Assembly: GCA_943361925.1 (NCBI GenBank) | Contig: CALRIT020000011.1 | Location: 62,001-126,000 of the forward strand | Length of the DNA stretch: 64,000 nucleotides | Direction of reading: 5' to 3' | Source: CAISCU01 sp943361925 | Lineage (GTDB): Bacteria; Bacteroidota; Bacteroidia; UKL13-3 | Part shown: piece by piece, positions 17,360 through 24,302 of the stretch | Layout: every line of letters begins with the position of its first letter | Position numbering within the stretch: position 1 is the first letter of the stretch | Translations under genes and position numbers: made by a program | Notes under the pieces: model-generated | Databases searched by the model: none | What the model saw: the letters and a program-made list of their open reading frames with translations, nothing else | Told to the model about the DNA's origin: nothing

Positions 17360-17671
17360 ATGTTCGCAATAGTTGAAATTGCTGGCCAACAATTTAAAGT
17401 TGAAAAAGACCAAACCTTGTACGTGCATCGCATGCCACAAGCTGAAGGCGCCAGCGTTGAACTCAGTAATGTATTGTTGGTAAACAACAATGGTTCTATT
17501 AAAATCGGTTTACCTAGTGTAGCCGGAGCTAAAATCAATGCAACCGTACTTTCTCACTTACAAGGTGATAAAGTGATTGTATTCAAGAAAAAACGCCGTA
17601 AAGGTTACCGCAAGAAAAACGGTCACCGTCAGGCTTTAACTAAAATCAAAATCGATTCAATTAACGCTTAA
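17360..17671 (+). CDS. rplU: 50S ribosomal protein L21
   Basis: A 103-residue L21: MFAIVEIAGQQFKVEKDQTL at the N-terminus, central GASVELSNVLLV, and the basic KKKRRKGYRKKNGHRQALTKI RNA-binding region with the C-terminal I-x-I. It binds 23S rRNA in the large subunit. It is followed after 19 nt by rpmA, the near-universal pairing. Confidence 0.97.
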   Translation: MFAIVEIAGQQFKVEKDQTLYVHRMPQAEGASVELSNVLLVNNNGSIKIGLPSVAGAKINATVLSHLQGDKVIVFKKKRRKGYRKKNGHRQALTKIKIDSINA

Positions 17672-17675
17672 TCAC

Positions 17676-17681
17676 GAGGAG
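17676..17681 (+). promoter_or_regulatory. Shine-Dalgarno site of rpmA (GAGGAG)
   Basis: GAGGAG with a 9-nt spacer to the rpmA ATG. Most starts inspected here have only an A-rich leader, so this is one of few canonical ribosome binding sites in the window. Confidence 0.7.
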
Positions 17682-17690
17682 TAAAAATAA

Positions 17691-17954
17691 ATGGCACACA
17701 AAAAAGGGGTAGGTAGTTCCAAAAACGGCCGTGAGTCCCATAGTAAACGTTTAGGTGTAAAAATATTTGGCGGTCAAAGTGTAATTGCCGGTAATATCAT
17801 TGTTCGTCAAAGAGGAACAAAACACCATCCAGGTCTTAATGTAGGTATTGGTAAAGATCATACCTTATTTGCATTAGTTGATGGAAAAGTAGCTTTCAGA
17901 AAGAAAGCAAACGATCGTTCTTTTGTATCGGTAGTACCGTTTGCAGAAGCTTAA
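17691..17954 (+). CDS. rpmA: 50S ribosomal protein L27
   Basis: An 87-residue L27 starting MAHKKGVGSSKNGRESHSKR, with the conserved GSIIVRQRGTKHHPG-type core (here NIIVRQRGTKHHPG). Its N-terminal tail reaches the peptidyl transferase centre. It is preceded by a real SD sequence (GAGGAG at 17676-17681, 9 nt before ATG), unlike most genes in this window. A terminator hairpin follows the gene. Confidence 0.97.
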   Translation: MAHKKGVGSSKNGRESHSKRLGVKIFGGQSVIAGNIIVRQRGTKHHPGLNVGIGKDHTLFALVDGKVAFRKKANDRSFVSVVPFAEA

Positions 17955-17974
17955 TATAAAATTTTAAATGAATG

Positions 17975-18006
17975 ATACTGGGTAAGTTTCTTATCCGGTA
18001 TTTTTC
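17975..18006 (+). terminator. Terminator after rpmA
   Basis: A 12-bp stem (ATACTGGGTAAG pairing with CTTATCCGGTAT, two G-U type pairs) with a TTT loop and a T-tract, 20 nt after the rpmA stop. Confidence 0.8.
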
Positions 18007-18109
18007 GTTTATGTCCCTATAATAAAGTTTGATTCCTTCAAATTTTGCAATTAGCATTTTTATAATGTTTCTATTTGCAATAATGAAGCTCAATTTTAAA
18101 TAATAATAA

Positions 18110-18196
18110 GGGGGATTAGCTCATTTGTGCTGATGATTCTATCAGCATTCGGCTAGAGCGTGCTGACAGTATCGTCAGCAAGGTTGCCGGTTCGAG
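18110..18196 (+). pseudogene. tRNA-Ala-like unit 1 with two inserted hairpins
   Basis: The 5' acceptor strand and D arm match tRNA-Ala, but a 24-nt segment (18127-18150) interrupts the D loop. It forms a hairpin TGCTGAT-GATTCT-ATCAGCA. The anticodon arm is replaced by TGCTGAC-AGTATC-GTCAGCA (18161-18180). The unit ends after GGTTCGAG and lacks the 3' T stem and acceptor. It cannot fold as a tRNA. Confidence 0.7.
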
Positions 18197-18208
18197 TAAA
18201 AAATTTAA

Positions 18209-18271
18209 GGGGGATTAGCTCATTTGGCTAGAGCGTGCTGACGATACTGTCAGCAAGGTGTCCGGTTCGAG
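18209..18271 (+). pseudogene. tRNA-Ala-like unit 2, truncated, inverted hairpin loop
   Basis: An intact-looking 5' acceptor strand and D arm, an anticodon-arm replacement whose loop reads GATACT (18243-18248), the exact reverse complement of the AGTATC in the other units, and truncation after GGTTCGAG. There is no 3' acceptor strand, so it cannot be an amino-acid acceptor. Confidence 0.7.
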
Positions 18272-18284
18272 TAAAAAAATATAA

Positions 18285-18358
18285 GGGGGATTAGCTCATT
18301 TGGCTAGAGCGCTTGCCTGGCAGGCAAGAGGTGACCGGTTCGAATCCGGTATTCTCCA
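18285..18358 (+). tRNA. tRNA-Ala (anticodon GGC)
   Basis: A 74-nt tRNA with a 7-bp acceptor stem (GGGGGAT with ATTCTCC), 4-bp D stem, anticodon stem CTTGC/GCAAG with loop CTGGCAG (anticodon GGC, decoding GCC/GCU), 5-nt variable loop, T arm ACCGG-TTCGAAT-CCGGT and discriminator A. The G3-U70 wobble pair, the main alanyl-tRNA synthetase identity element, is present. CCA is not encoded. It is the only complete tRNA in the array, and alaS is 6 kb downstream. Confidence 0.95.
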
Positions 18359-18399
18359 CTGAAACTTATAGAGGCGGCTTAGGTCGTCTTTTTTGTTTT

Positions 18400-18476
18400 T
18401 CTGGATTAGCTTATTTTGCTAGAGCGTGCTGACAGTATCGTCAGCAAGGTGACCGGTTCGAATCCGGTATTCTCCA
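18400..18476 (+). pseudogene. tRNA-Ala-like unit 4 with replaced anticodon arm
   Basis: 77 nt, 3 nt longer than tRNA-Ala because the anticodon arm is TGCTGAC-AGTATC-GTCAGCA. The T arm and 3' acceptor (ATTCTCCA) are identical to the real tRNA. The 5' acceptor strand is decayed (TCTGGAT), so the three terminal pairs are lost. D stem GCTT/GAGC still pairs with one G-U. Confidence 0.7.
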
Positions 18477-18513
18477 CAAAAATAAAGACGGCATTGTTCG
18501 TCTTTTTTGTTTT

Positions 18514-18590
18514 TTTGGATTAGCTCATTTGGCTAGAGCGTACTGACAGTATCGTCAGCAAGGTGACCGGTTCGAATCCGGTATTCTCCA
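18514..18590 (+). pseudogene. tRNA-Ala-like unit 5 with replaced anticodon arm
   Basis: 77 nt. The D arm, T arm and 3' acceptor are identical to tRNA-Ala. The 5' acceptor strand is TTTGGAT, so its first three pairs are lost or weak. The hairpin arm reads TACTGAC-AGTATC-GTCAGCA, with one changed base (A opposite C) near the base of the stem. Confidence 0.7.
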
Positions 18591-18629
18591 CTGAAATAAA
18601 TGGCGGCTTAGGTCGTCTTTTTTGTTTTT

Positions 18630-18706
18630 TAGGGATTAGCTTATTTGGATAGAGCGTGCTGACAGTATCGTCAGCAAGGTGACCGGTTCAAATCTGGTAT
18701 TCTCCA
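18630..18706 (+). pseudogene. tRNA-Ala-like unit 6 with replaced anticodon arm
   Basis: 77 nt. It carries the same TGCTGAC-AGTATC-GTCAGCA hairpin as units 1 and 4. The 5' acceptor strand is TAGGGAT, better than in units 4-5 and still able to place G3 opposite U70. The T arm has two changes (TTCAAAT, CTGGT). The unit is followed by the shared spacer and a T-run. Confidence 0.7.
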
Positions 18707-18740
18707 CTGAAACTTATAAAGGCGGCTTAGGTCGTCTTTT

Positions 18741-19106
18741 TTATGATTTCCTCATAATCTTCTCCATTTTTTTACCCTTAGCCAATTCATCAACTAATTT
18801 GTCTAAATATCTAACTTTTTGAGTTAATGGATTTTGAATTTCTTCAACTTTATAACCACAAATATTTCCTGTGATTAAATGCGATTTTGTGTTCAAAGTA
18901 GCTCTGGAGAAGAATTCCTCAAAATTGATTTTATCTTGAATCATTTCGTTTAGCTCACTTTCATTAAATCCACATAACCATTCAATTACTTCATGTAATT
19001 CGATTATTGTTCTTCCTTTTTTCTCAACTTTTGTAACATAATGAGGGTAAACAGAGCTAAAACTCATTTTGGCAATTTTCTCATCATGGTGACTCGTGCT
19101 TTTCAT
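18741..19106 (-). CDS. DUF2200 family protein
   Basis: A 121-residue soluble protein matching the DUF2200 pattern: KIAKMSFSSVYPHYVTKVEKKGRT near the N-terminus, EVIEWLCGFNESELNEMI in the middle, and a conserved GNICGYKVEEIQNPLTQKVRYLDKLVDELAKGK C-terminus. Function is unknown. It ends 5 nt after the tRNA-like array on the opposite strand, and with the next gene (DUF1801) may be a small co-directional pair of accessory genes. Confidence 0.85.
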   Translation of the reverse strand: MKSTSHHDEKIAKMSFSSVYPHYVTKVEKKGRTIIELHEVIEWLCGFNESELNEMIQDKINFEEFFSRATLNTKSHLITGNICGYKVEEIQNPLTQKVRYLDKLVDELAKGKKMEKIMRKS

Positions 19107-19122
19107 TTGTTTGATTAATCAA

Positions 19123-19515
19123 TTAAAGTTTTTCCAATTTACCTTTTCGTTTTACAATGTTCTTATAATCCCATTGAATATTTATGGATTTTTGAAGCCA
19201 TCTTTTTAAATCCTCATGGACTATTTCATTGATATCATTATAAAATACTGACGCATCTTTGAATTTTTTACCTACAATGTTTAATCCTTCTTCTTCAAAA
19301 TCAGCACCACTCCAAAACATCAACCTGATACCCGCTTTTTGTTTACTATAGCCAACAATTGGGTTTCCTTCCAAAAACCAAACAGGGTGTGAATGCCAGA
19401 TTTTTGACTCAGAATTGTTAAGCTCTTTTTCAATTATTGCTGATAATTCCTCGCATATCAACATAAATCCAGTTTCGAGTTGAGCATTGTATTTTACTAT
19501 TTCAGAGTTAATCAT
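19123..19515 (-). CDS. DUF1801 (YdhG-like) family protein
   Basis: A 130-residue protein with the DUF1801 signature: KIWHSHPVWFLEGNPIVGYSKQKAGIRLMFWSGADFEEEGL, then DLKRWLQKSINIQWDYKNIVKRKG at the C-terminus. The fold resembles iron-chaperone/frataxin-like YdhG proteins, but the function is not established. It lies 16 nt upstream of the DUF2200 gene on the same strand. Confidence 0.85.
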   Translation of the reverse strand: MINSEIVKYNAQLETGFMLICEELSAIIEKELNNSESKIWHSHPVWFLEGNPIVGYSKQKAGIRLMFWSGADFEEEGLNIVGKKFKDASVFYNDINEIVHEDLKRWLQKSINIQWDYKNIVKRKGKLEKL

Positions 19516-19680
19516 ATTTGGAGAATTTCTTTATTAAAGTTCAATTTAAAGAGAATTTCACAAAACTCTTTTTTTTGATTTTAACTGTTTTGGTCAATTA
19601 AATCTCAAGTTCATCATGCAAATTGGTTGTTTTAGTTTTTTTTACTCGAATTGCCGTTTTCAAATCTGCATTTTTGATTT

Positions 19681-20451
19681 ATGATAAACTTTATAAATGA
19701 ACTTCAATTAAGGAATCCTGAATTGTATTGGTTTGGATTATTTAATTTTTTTATTGCAGCCATACTTGTTATTCTAATGCCCTTTATTCAAATAAAAGTA
19801 TTGGGTATTCATGCATTTATCAAACCAATAAAGTTTGCTTTGTCTATTGCAATCTATTCCTGGACAATGGCTTGGTATATGTTTTATCTAAAGGATACAA
19901 ACTTAAGCTGGATGAATTGGTCGATTATAGTATTGTTGGGTTTTGAAATAATTTATATTGCTTTTCAAGCTGCTAAAGGACAGTTAAGCCATTTTAATCT
20001 TAGCACACCTGTTTATTCAATGTTATATGGTTTAATGGCGATGGCCGCTTCAGGAGTAACATTAATTACAGCTTATGTTGGTATTTTATTTCTTAAGCAA
20101 GACAATTCCAATTTGCCTGAATACTACCAAATAGCCATACATTGTGGCATCTGGATTTTTGTAATTTTTTCATTTCAAGGCTTTGCAATGGGCTCGAAAT
20201 TGACACATACCATCGGAGCAATAGATGGAGGAAAAGGCATTCCGTTTTTAAATTGGAGCATTAATGCTGGCGACTTAAGAATTGCACATTTTATAGGTAT
20301 GCATGCATTGCAAGTCATTCCAATTTTGGCTTATTACTTCTTTAAAAATTCTACCTTAACAATTTTCGTATCGATTGTTTATGCTTTTATCGCCATCATC
20401 ACATGGTATATGGCTATCAAAGCCAAATCACCATTTTATTTCCTGAATTAA
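19681..20451 (+). CDS. Hypothetical multi-spanning membrane protein
   Basis: A 256-residue, strongly hydrophobic protein with about seven or eight predicted transmembrane helices and no signal peptide. Conserved-looking features are IKPIKFALSIAIYSWTMAWYM, SFQGFAMGSKLTHTIGAIDGG and DLRIAHFIGMHALQVIPIL, with His residues inside helices. I do not recognise the family. The start codon is preceded by CATTTTTG and 4 nt, one mismatch from the -7 consensus, so it may also be leaderless. It is convergent with phoH, 4 nt apart. Confidence 0.7.
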   Translation: MINFINELQLRNPELYWFGLFNFFIAAILVILMPFIQIKVLGIHAFIKPIKFALSIAIYSWTMAWYMFYLKDTNLSWMNWSIIVLLGFEIIYIAFQAAKGQLSHFNLSTPVYSMLYGLMAMAASGVTLITAYVGILFLKQDNSNLPEYYQIAIHCGIWIFVIFSFQGFAMGSKLTHTIGAIDGGKGIPFLNWSINAGDLRIAHFIGMHALQVIPILAYYFFKNSTLTIFVSIVYAFIAIITWYMAIKAKSPFYFLN

Positions 20452-20455
20452 TCTT

Positions 20456-21865
20456 TTACAATAAGTCATTCGCCAAATTCGCCAACTCTGATCTTTCTCC
20501 TTTTTCTAATGTAATATGCGCATACATCGGATTGTTTCTAATCCTGTCGATGAGGTATGAAAGTCCATTTGATTGTGAATCTAAATACGGAGTATCAATC
20601 TGGTAAATATCACCTGTAAACACAATTTTGGTTCCTTCACCAGCTCTAGTGATTATTGTTTTTACTTCAAGTGGAGTAAGGTTTTGAGCTTCATCAACTA
20701 TAAAAATAATATTCGATAAACTTCTTCCTCTGATATAAGCCAAAGGAGTAACCAATAGTTTTTCTTGGTTAACCATATCAGTAATTTTTTGGTATTCCTT
20801 ATCTGTTTCTTTCCATTGGTTTTGAATCAACTTCAAATTATCCCAAAGAGGTTCCATATAAGGATTGATTTTTGATTTGGCATCACCCGGTAAAAATCCA
20901 ATATCTCTATTATTAAGCGGAATGATTGGTCGGGCCAAATAAATTTGTCTGTATTTTGCTTTCTGCTCCATAGCTGCAGCCAAGGCTAAAAGAGTTTTTC
21001 CAGTTCCTGCAACTCCTTGTATAGTCACCAAAGAAACATCTGGATTTAAAACTGCATGCATGGCAAATGATTGTTCAGCATTTCTTGGTTTTATTCCATG
21101 TGCAGCGGTTTTATTTACTCTTTCCAGCGTTTCATTTTGAGCATTATAAAAGCATAAAACTGAATTCTTATCATTCTTTAAAATGAAATAATGATTGGCA
21201 TTGGGTTTATATTTCAAAACCAATTCATAATGCACAAAACCTTTTACATAAATTTCATCAATTACACTTGCTTTAACCTTTTCGATAATCGAATTACCTG
21301 TGTAAAGTGTATCAACATTTTTAATCTTTCCGGTTTCATAATCCTCAGCAACTATACCTAAAGATTTACCTTTAAGTCGAAGATTAACATCTTTGGTTAC
21401 AAGAATAACAGGTCGGCCTGGATTTTGATCACGCATGGCCATAGCTGCATTTAAAATCCTGTGGTCAGCTTTTCTTTCGCCAAAAATAATCTGGGCATCC
21501 ATGCTGGCTTTTTCCAACATAATTACTTTAAACCGACCTCTGGTTGGACCATTAATCGGAATCCATTCACTAATTATATGTTCACTCGATAGTTTATCTA
21601 AATACCTAATAAACTCTCTTGCTTCAAAATTGATGGTATCATTTCCTTTTTTGAAATTATCGAGTTCTTCCAAAACTGTAATTGGAATAGCAACATCATG
21701 CTCCTGAAAATTCTTGATTGCATTATGGTCGTATAAGATAACTGATGTATCTAAAACAAAGATTTTTCTAGGTTCTTGTTCTTTCTTAAGAATAACTTTT
21801 TTTGAAGAAGTTTTTTTAGGAGCTGTCTTTTTAACAACTTTTTTTATTGCAATTTTCTTAGCCAT
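20456..21865 (-). CDS. PhoH family ATPase with N-terminal PIN domain
   Basis: A 469-residue PhoH2-type protein. A lysine-rich N-terminal tail (1-30) is followed by a PIN ribonuclease domain (about 33-190; KIFVLDTSVILYDHNAIKNF carries the first catalytic Asp) and a PhoH ATPase/helicase domain (about 260-469) with Walker A GVAGTGKT, Walker B FIVDEAQN and sensor-like FTGDIYQID. Such fusions are RNA helicase-nucleases of the toxin-like PhoH2 group, though this one is a chromosomal stand-alone gene. It acts in the cytoplasm on RNA (family knowledge). Confidence 0.92.
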   Translation of the reverse strand: MAKKIAIKKVVKKTAPKKTSSKKVILKKEQEPRKIFVLDTSVILYDHNAIKNFQEHDVAIPITVLEELDNFKKGNDTINFEAREFIRYLDKLSSEHIISEWIPINGPTRGRFKVIMLEKASMDAQIIFGERKADHRILNAAMAMRDQNPGRPVILVTKDVNLRLKGKSLGIVAEDYETGKIKNVDTLYTGNSIIEKVKASVIDEIYVKGFVHYELVLKYKPNANHYFILKNDKNSVLCFYNAQNETLERVNKTAAHGIKPRNAEQSFAMHAVLNPDVSLVTIQGVAGTGKTLLALAAAMEQKAKYRQIYLARPIIPLNNRDIGFLPGDAKSKINPYMEPLWDNLKLIQNQWKETDKEYQKITDMVNQEKLLVTPLAYIRGRSLSNIIFIVDEAQNLTPLEVKTIITRAGEGTKIVFTGDIYQIDTPYLDSQSNGLSYLIDRIRNNPMYAHITLEKGERSELANLANDLL

Positions 21866-21987
21866 ATTCAGGTCGTTCTTTATTCAAGAACGTGAACCTC
21901 AATAAAACTTACACCAATATTTTGTTCACAGATGTGAATTTGGATTTTGAATTAAGCCGGAAAGGCCTTCAATACTTGGCTTTTGGG

Positions 21988-22482
21988 CTATGTTAATTCT
22001 TTGATAAGGTGGGAGTGTTGGGGATAAAGTTGACATAATTCAGACTGATTTGCCAATTCAAAATCCTCAAAATCAAATCCGGGAGCTACAGTACAACCTA
22101 CTAAACTAAAGCCATATTTTACTTCACATCTAGAGCCAAACCAAATACCTGCAGGAATGACAGCATGTAAAACTTCACCATTACTAATATTTCTACCCAA
22201 TTTAATGTGGTTTAGTTTTCCATCAGAGTCAATTGAATAAACTGAAAGCGTATCTCCATCATAAAAATGCCAATGTTCTTCAGCAGCAATTCGATGAAGG
22301 GCCGAGAACTGACCATTTTTCAATAAGAAATATATATGTGTGCTTAAACTTCTATCGCCGGCAAAACCAGCTGGAAGGTGTTCTTTTTTTAGACTAATTG
22401 TGCTTCTAAAATCTTCTTTAAAAGCACCTCCTTCAACGTGTTGAAGGAGGTTTAGTTCTTTTATATAATCTTCTGCTTTCAC
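21988..22482 (-). CDS. Cupin domain protein (DUF985)
   Basis: A 164-residue protein starting at GTG (22482). It shows the DUF985 cupin pattern: LQHVEGGAFKEDFRS, STHIYFLLKNGQFSALHRIAAEEHWHFYDGDTL and a C-terminal GCTVAPGFDFEDFELA segment. The double-stranded beta-helix fold and conserved His/Glu residues suggest metal or sugar binding; substrate unknown. It is the last of a minus-strand run (M23, MerR, GldC, cupin). A strong palindrome containing AAGGAGGT lies within codons 11-19. Confidence 0.85.
   Translation of the reverse strand: MKAEDYIKELNLLQHVEGGAFKEDFRSTISLKKEHLPAGFAGDRSLSTHIYFLLKNGQFSALHRIAAEEHWHFYDGDTLSVYSIDSDGKLNHIKLGRNISNGEVLHAVIPAGIWFGSRCEVKYGFSLVGCTVAPGFDFEDFELANQSELCQLYPQHSHLIKELT
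22426..22451 (-). repeat. Perfect inverted repeat in the start region of the cupin gene
   Basis: ACCTCCTTCAAC and GTTGAAGGAGGT, 12-bp arms separated by 2 nt. On the cupin mRNA one arm contains a perfect SD sequence (AAGGAGGT) and the other the matching anti-SD-like ACCTCCTT. It lies 31 nt inside the reading frame, so it is coding as well as structured. Confidence 0.75.
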
Positions 22483-22488
22483 TATTGA

Positions 22489-22869
22489 TTAATGAACGTG
22501 GTCATCACCAAAAACTTCAGCTTTGTGACCAAAATGGTGCACGAAATCTCTCATTTCATCTGCCAATTCTTTGTTATTGGTAGCTCTTTCATAGGTATCA
22601 CAAAGTGTTGCAAGTGTTTGAAACATGAATAAATTCATTTCATCTACTTTCATTTCTGATGTCCATAAATCAATTCTCATGGCATTTTGTTGTAGGCCAT
22701 CATACAAACTTAGCATCATTGCTTTCGCAGGTTCTTTGCCTTCAAAGTCGGCATCATCTGCATCCCACTCAATATGAGCAGGCATATTGGTTTCATCTAA
22801 ATGAACGTCTATTCTAATTTGAGATGTTTTTACAATTTCAGGAGTTTTTTTCTCTTGGTTATTTTCCAT
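22489..22869 (-). CDS. gldC: GldC-like gliding motility protein
   Basis: A 126-residue protein from the ATG at 22869 (a TTG three codons upstream is less likely). It matches GldC proteins in length and pattern: IRIDVHLDETNMPAHIEWDADD, AKAMMLSLYDGLQQNAMRIDLWTSEMKVDEMNLFMFQTLATLCDTYERAT, and EMRDFVHHFGHKAEV. GldC is associated with T9SS and gliding in Bacteroidota, but its exact role is unclear and its presence does not prove motility. It starts 1 nt after the MerR stop and ends 6 nt before the cupin GTG. Confidence 0.85.
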   Translation of the reverse strand: MENNQEKKTPEIVKTSQIRIDVHLDETNMPAHIEWDADDADFEGKEPAKAMMLSLYDGLQQNAMRIDLWTSEMKVDEMNLFMFQTLATLCDTYERATNNKELADEMRDFVHHFGHKAEVFGDDHVH

Positions 22870-22870
22870 T

Positions 22871-23212
22871 TTAATCAAGTTGTTCTTTAAGTTCGGTAAG
22901 AAATTGCTTTAAGTTTAAAAGCTTATCGGTAATAGCAGATTTGTCTGCCAATTTGTTTTTGATTTTTAATTTTTCTTTAGCACCAGGTAAGGTATGACCT
23001 TCAATTTTTACCAATTGATAAATTATTTTGATGGTTTCAATATCCTCTAAGCTAAATTTTCTTGTGCCTTTTGATGTTTTTCTAGGACTAAGTTCATTAA
23101 ATTCTTTTTCCCAAAACCTAATTAAGGATGGGTTTAATTTTAATAAGTCAGAAACTTCACCAATTGTGAAATATAATTTTTCTATTTCGTCCTGATTATG
23201 ATTCAAAAGCAA
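22871..23212 (-). CDS. MerR-family transcriptional regulator
   Basis: A 113-residue protein with an N-terminal MerR winged helix-turn-helix (KLYFTIGEVSDLLKLNPSLIRFWEKEFNELSPRKTSKGTRKFSLEDIETIKIIYQL) and a short coiled-coil-like C-terminus with no effector domain. The best start is TTG at 23212, since no in-frame ATG precedes the domain. The gene is 8 nt downstream of the M23 peptidase gene. The ligand is unknown, and it may only regulate local genes. Confidence 0.85.
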   Translation of the reverse strand: MLLNHNQDEIEKLYFTIGEVSDLLKLNPSLIRFWEKEFNELSPRKTSKGTRKFSLEDIETIKIIYQLVKIEGHTLPGAKEKLKIKNKLADKSAITDKLLNLKQFLTELKEQLD

Positions 23213-23220
23213 AAATGTGT

Positions 23221-24189
23221 TTAGTCGAATGATTGACCTTCGCGGTTAGCAATCTCTCTGATGGCCTGATATTCTTCTTCTGTTAAATCATTGAAGAAGT
23301 AATTAATAGGATTGATTTTGTTTTCTCCTTTAATAATCTCATAATGAACATGCGGTGCTGTTGAAGTTCCCGTACTTCCTACATAACCAAGTAATTCTCC
23401 TCTTTGAATTTTTTGGCCGGGTTTTACTTTCATTTTGCTCATGTGTGCGTATAATGAACGATAGCCAAATCCATGATTGATGATAACATGGTTTCCATAT
23501 CCATTTCCGTTTTCAGCCGTTTCAATTTTACCATTTCCTGTGGCATAAATTGGAGTTCCGTGAGGAGCAGTAAAATCTATGCCTGAATGGAATTTATGTG
23601 TTTTGAAAATTGGATGAATTCTATATCCAAATCCTGATGCAATTCTTTTTAAATCTTTGTTTGAAATAGGCTGAATAGCGGGGATACTAGAAAGGAATAC
23701 AGTTTTATTTGCAGCTAATTTTCCCAATTCATCAAATGATTTTGATTGAACATAAACCTTTGCGGCTAATTCATCAACTTTTTCGTTTAAGGCAATTAAT
23801 TCATCAGAGTTCTCAAAACCATTTAGCATTTTATATTTTTCAATGCCTCCGGTCCCGGCTTTTCTAATGCTAATATCAATTGGATCTGCCTCAAATATTG
23901 CTCGGTAAATATTTGCATCTCTATCTTGTAGTTCAGCTAAAACACCACCAAGTTCTTCAATTTTTTTGTTTAATACCTTAATTTGTGCTTGATATTGCTC
24001 GTTTTCACGTTTTAAAGTCTTTTCTTTTGGAGAATCAATAAAACTATAAATTGCTAAAACCATCATTGCCCCAGCCACAACCGATGCCGATAGAAATCCG
24101 AAAACCCTGAAAACAACAGTCGTTAAACTTGTTCTCACTTTTTCGAAATCTAATTTATGTGGATTATAAAAGTACTTATTCTTCGCCAT
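23221..24189 (-). CDS. M23 family metallopeptidase (murein hydrolase, LytM)
   Basis: A 322-residue protein with one N-terminal membrane anchor (about 27-50), a coiled coil (about 58-110) and a C-terminal LytM/M23 domain. The domain contains HKFHSGIDFTAPHGTPIYATGNG (zinc ligands His and Asp), YAHM, GYVGSTGTSTAPHVHYEI (HxH ligand pair) and NPINYF. It cleaves peptide crosslinks in peptidoglycan from the periplasmic side, or acts as a regulator of such cleavage. It is divergent from alaS, and a TAATTTTG promoter lies about 50 nt upstream. Confidence 0.92.
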   Translation of the reverse strand: MAKNKYFYNPHKLDFEKVRTSLTTVVFRVFGFLSASVVAGAMMVLAIYSFIDSPKEKTLKRENEQYQAQIKVLNKKIEELGGVLAELQDRDANIYRAIFEADPIDISIRKAGTGGIEKYKMLNGFENSDELIALNEKVDELAAKVYVQSKSFDELGKLAANKTVFLSSIPAIQPISNKDLKRIASGFGYRIHPIFKTHKFHSGIDFTAPHGTPIYATGNGKIETAENGNGYGNHVIINHGFGYRSLYAHMSKMKVKPGQKIQRGELLGYVGSTGTSTAPHVHYEIIKGENKINPINYFFNDLTEEEYQAIREIANREGQSFD

Positions 24190-24209
24190 TTTCCCCCCGT
24201 TTTTTATTT

Positions 24210-24246
24210 CCCCAATATATTGTAGACAATTGGGGATGCAAAATTA
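24210..24246 (-). promoter_or_regulatory. M23 gene promoter with leader hairpin
   Basis: On the minus strand TAATTTTG (24239-24246) matches the TAnnTTTG element. A 7-bp inverted repeat (CCCCAAT at 24210-24216 and ATTGGGG at 24229-24235) would lie at the beginning of the transcript, ahead of the M23 start at 24189. The hairpin's role is unknown. Confidence 0.45.
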
Positions 24247-24302
24247 AATATTTTTCTGCAAATTCAGGCCTGAAATTAATATTAAAATTAAAATATAAAG
24301 CA

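Larger units (their letters stand above)
18110..18735 (+). repeat. Tandem array of six tRNA-Ala-derived units
   Basis: Six direct repeats beginning G(G)GGGATTAGCTCATTT or a close variant, at 18110, 18209, 18285, 18400, 18514 and 18630. Unit 3 is an intact tRNA-Ala. Units 1-2 lack the 3' half of the T arm and the acceptor 3' strand. Units 4-6 keep the D arm, the T arm and the 3' acceptor but have a decayed 5' acceptor. In units 1, 2, 4, 5 and 6 the 17-nt anticodon arm is replaced by a 20-nt hairpin with 7-bp arms and a 6-nt loop. Units 3-6 are each followed by a similar spacer with a small hairpin (GRCG ... CGTC) and a T-run, so each resembles a separate transcription-terminator cassette. Confidence 0.85.

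Noticed and set aside
17896..18093. Minus-strand frame after rpmA
   Set aside because: It overlaps the 3' end of rpmA and its terminator hairpin, and shows no features of a protein.
18400..18706. Three functional tRNA genes with unusual anticodons
   Set aside because: The arm is 20 nt (7-bp stem, 6-nt loop), so no anticodon can be placed, and the acceptor stems of units 4 and 5 have lost their terminal pairs.
18110..18735. CRISPR array or integron attC cassettes
   Set aside because: The repeats are tRNA-Ala-derived with variable length and spacing, no cas genes or integrase are nearby, and the hairpins lack the attC core sites.
24129..24302. 58-codon upstream extension of the alaS reading frame
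   Set aside because: It lies over the divergent promoter region and the M23 start, and has no similarity to AlaRS; MTANEIRKQF at 24303 is the usual family N-terminus.
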